Of a DNA stretch of 64,000 bases, positions 62,801-64,000 are shown piece after piece. Within the stretch, counting starts at the first letter, position 1. Each line of letters begins with the position of its first letter. Made by a program: the position numbers and the translations under genes. Origin of the DNA: Microbacterium sulfonylureivorans. Lineage in GTDB: Bacteria; Actinomycetota; Actinomycetes; Actinomycetales; Microbacteriaceae. The notes beneath the pieces are model-generated. The model was not told the DNA's origin. It worked only from the letters and a program-made list of their open reading frames with translations, and ran no database searches. The stretch is taken from contig NZ_RJAD01000001.1 of assembly GCF_003999995.1 (NCBI RefSeq), positions 1,736,001-1,800,000 of the forward strand. The letters are read 5' to 3'.

Positions 62801-63928
62801 CTGTCGGACTTCTGGGTGTGCGTCTCCGTGCAACCGTATGACCACACTCTGACACCGTCGCAGCAAGCCGCCGTCAGTGGGGTGACCTGTCAACACGAGA
62901 CATCCCAGGCCGGATCACCCAGCCGGATTCGCCTGTCGGCGCCAGGAAGGTACGTGATGATCCAACTCGGTGGGAGCTCGGCGGAGACTCTCTCCTTGGC
63001 AGAGGTCGAGGTGTACGGCACGCGACAGAGCAGCCTTGCCGCCGACCGGCCGGCGACGCAGTCGTCGACGGCATACGACGGCGTCGCCGATCGCGCCGTG
63101 GACGGCATCACCAGCGGCGTGTGGACAGAAGGCTCCGTGACGGCCACAGCGAGCACGACGAACCCGTGGTGGCAGGTCGACCTTGGCAGCCAGTACGACA
63201 TCGCCCAGATCGATCTGTTCAACCGCAGCGAGTACGGGAGCAGGTTGTCGGACTACTGGGTGTGTGTCTCCGCGCAGCCCTTCAATCACACCCTGGCGCC
63301 GGACGAGCAAGCTGTCGCCAGCGGCGTGACATGCGACCACCAGACCAGTCAAGCCGGGTCGCCGACGCGGCTCCATCTGCCGGCGACCGGGCGGTACGTG
63401 ATGGTCCAGCTCGGCGGGTCTGCTGCCGAGACGCTGTCGCTCGCCGAGGTCGAGGTGTACGGGGAGCTGCACGTTCCCCCGAACGTCGCCCAGGACAAGC
63501 CGGCAACCCAGTCCAGCACCCTGCTCTCCGCCGCCGCGACCCGCGCGGTGGACGGCGACTGGAGCGGCGTCTGGGAGTACGGATCCGTCACGGCGACTGC
63601 CAGCACGGTCCGCCCGTGGTGGGAGGTAGACCTTCAGGCACAGCACGTCGTGAGCTACATCGATGTGTTCAATCGCTCGCTGTACGGTGAAAGGCTCTCG
63701 GACTACTGGGTGTGCGTCTCGGCGCAGCCGTTCAACCACTCATTGACGCCATCGCAGCAGGCAAGCACCGCGGGCGTGACCTGTGATCATCAGACCACGC
63801 AAGCCGGCGCACCCACCCGAATCAGTCTTCCGGCCACCGGACGGTACGTGATGGTCCAGCTCGGCGGCGCGGCCGCCGAGACGCTGTCCCTCGCCGAGGT
63901 GGAGGTACACGCCGTTCCGGTGTCCTAG
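59819..63928 (+). CDS. Secreted right-handed beta-helix protein with four discoidin/F-lectin-like domains
   Basis: A 1,369-residue protein; GGTGGGAG seven bases before the ATG at 59819 (a second ATG at 59843 also precedes the signal peptide VVAAVAASALVLSG). The N-terminal ~45-770 is a parallel beta-helix as in GH141-type fucosidase/xylanases or related enzymes (YVAPAGSGTACTQSAPCSVA, NTIITDNYIHDYMRIGMDGG, RGVYLDNGTHGYTVRDNVIH), with an inserted jelly roll near 380-470. Four F5/8-type domains follow, from about 796, 923, 1071 and 1220; the last three are fucolectin-like (PWWQVDLG, NRSEYGSRLSDYWVCVS). It likely binds and cuts fucosylated or other branched glycan at the cell surface. Confidence 0.8.
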   Translation: MRARYESAMNPHLRRVVAAVAASALVLSGILCVQSTASAAVTATLYVAPAGSGTACTQSAPCSVAAAQTKVRQIRPVETGDIVVNVSGGTYSLTQPLDFGPQDSGLDAQRRVIWQAAPGANPVLSGETAVTGWTQEGSSGVWSAPAPTGVTDTRQLYIDDIRGVRARSDYLPNLTLAEQPLRGGRFTTPTTPTSMSTWKDPTGVEMIFHATFNSNRCVVESVTTSGTLDVVDIEDPCWDYAEYVGNFQNHARVVTFIENAYELLDDPGEWYFDRAGTVKGDSMPRFYYMPRSGQAMTGGGAAIVTVPHVESILHIAGTSSSAKVKFVEFRGLTVAGSTWSLPEIQGTAGVVDDMETTRISYGGPAGAWIEQNSDYTYKGKEHVTSVEGAWFEHEFDGTGIRLIGVQHPNRGSFTYQIDNGAPVDATCSSTLLITWRPCAEITGLAPGVHTLRVTKTGDDGKMLGLDVLRAIDPPLPAGEDNSVPAYLAQQGDMIISGAKFMCDVSNQVTTPAAVRIAYAEHVTFVGNTITRAGGSALLVEKSSNNVRIEGNHIFDVSSSGIHIGGVSPEDQRPADFADRMHDITITNNYVHDVAVEFTGSVAIFGGFVDTLTISHNELADLPYSGISVGWGWGVADADSQSTYPTICMSEEELASHSAGSPPAPVDTVARNTIITDNYIHDYMRIGMDGGAVYTLGNQPGSVVERNYIARTGNFDGHQRGVYLDNGTHGYTVRDNVIHQVTTPLLLNYSGGDLASSGNVDGRNVAAQPWTSAEQAVVASAGLQSAYEHLIPRAASPNLLRGAAATATSGTAANAVDGSTQTKWQVDASATQGTLTVTLPRPTLVNRIVTLEGQYRVHSYGAISSYEIEYQNPADDTWVSLAENNYPGIVQTDVFQAVTAKALRFSFTGTAGAWLDEFEAYYDKNLAQNKSATQSTTAYLGAASRAVDGDTSGVWTEGSVTATDSTVAPWWQVDLGDQYDLSEIDVFNRAEYSDRLSDFWVCVSVQPYDHTLTPSQQAAVSGVTCQHETSQAGSPSRIRLSAPGRYVMIQLGGSSAETLSLAEVEVYGTRQSSLAADRPATQSSTAYDGVADRAVDGITSGVWTEGSVTATASTTNPWWQVDLGSQYDIAQIDLFNRSEYGSRLSDYWVCVSAQPFNHTLAPDEQAVASGVTCDHQTSQAGSPTRLHLPATGRYVMVQLGGSAAETLSLAEVEVYGELHVPPNVAQDKPATQSSTLLSAAATRAVDGDWSGVWEYGSVTATASTVRPWWEVDLQAQHVVSYIDVFNRSLYGERLSDYWVCVSAQPFNHSLTPSQQASTAGVTCDHQTTQAGAPTRISLPATGRYVMVQLGGAAAETLSLAEVEVHAVPVS
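62580..63920 (+). repeat. Three tandem fucolectin-like coding repeats
   Basis: Three ~148-residue units, each with ATQS(S/T)T, RAVDG, GSVTAT, PWWQVDLG, DVFNR, RLSD(F/Y)WVCVS, GRYVM(I/V)QLGG and LSLAEVEVYG. The units are alike along their whole length, indicating internal duplication. Confidence 0.85.
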
Positions 63929-64000
63929 GACTACCGAAACGGAATCGCCGAACGTGCGGAGGGCCTTCGTGCGGGGAGCCGGGGGAGCTGGTCTGACCCC

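Overview
The window reads as chromosomal DNA of a high-GC Gram-positive bacterium, most likely an actinobacterium of the Microbacteriaceae (Microbacterium-like). The reasons are GC-rich codon use, frequent GTG starts, ATGA/GTGA stop-start overlaps, actinobacterial-type conjugation genes and secreted proteins with Ala-rich signal peptides. This is inferred from gene content alone; there is no rRNA gene and no intact tRNA gene to confirm it.

Layout. (1) 1-4,280, minus strand: part of the type IV secretion operon of an integrative conjugative element (SCO6880-like protein cut by the window edge, VirB6/TrbL-like channel protein, small DUF6112-like membrane protein, M23 peptidase, membrane-anchored protein). 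A small winged-helix regulator follows, with a palindrome between the divergent genes. (2) 5.7-8.7 kb: GntR/FadR regulator divergent from an RraA-like / KDPG-aldolase / KDG-kinase operon. (3) 8.7-10.8 kb: a four-hairpin structured element, a badly decayed IS481-type transposase and a long inverted repeat. (4) 10.8-17.5 kb: secreted beta-propeller glycosidase-like protein, LacI regulator, mannonate dehydratase, an SDR gene with its middle deleted, a fragment of a DUF11 gene and a second copy of the four-hairpin element. (5) 17.9-27.3 kb: a giant secreted DUF11-repeat protein with an L,D-transpeptidase and a lipoprotein. (6) 27.5-31.5 kb: ManA, ROK kinase and a long-type mannose-6-phosphate isomerase. 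(7) 31.8-44.5 kb: LacI regulator, ABC sugar importer, six-hairpin glycosidase, then an operon with two unrelated CoA-transferases, an SDR, an SMP-30-type lactonase and a solute-binding-like protein that lacks a signal peptide. (8) 44.5-45.45 kb: integration scars made of a frameshifted excisionase-like gene and serine-tRNA 3' ends. (9) 45.8-63.9 kb: second ABC importer, GH29 fucosidase, secreted GH20 hexosaminidase, AraC regulator, a ten-gene sugar-acid operon ending in a second RraA / aldolase / kinase module, and a large secreted beta-helix protein with four discoidin-like domains.

How it fits together. The window looks like an accumulated glycan-foraging island. Secreted enzymes cut polysaccharide or glycoprotein glycans, ABC importers take up the products, cytoplasmic glycosidases finish them, and Entner-Doudoroff-like branches (dehydratase, KDG kinase, KDPG aldolase) or mannose-6-phosphate isomerases feed central metabolism. 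Four regulators each have a recognisable candidate site: a LacI palindrome TGGTAWCGWTACCA at four places, a second LacI site AAACCGGTTT embedded in two near-identical promoters, a 30-bp motif shared by the two promoters assigned to the AraC gene, and a GntR palindrome CTTATA-G-TATAAG.

The observations least explained by known features are the two copies of a four-hairpin element whose stems show compensating changes, the nested serine-tRNA 3'-end scars, the duplicated three-enzyme module, and a run of 19 G inside manA.
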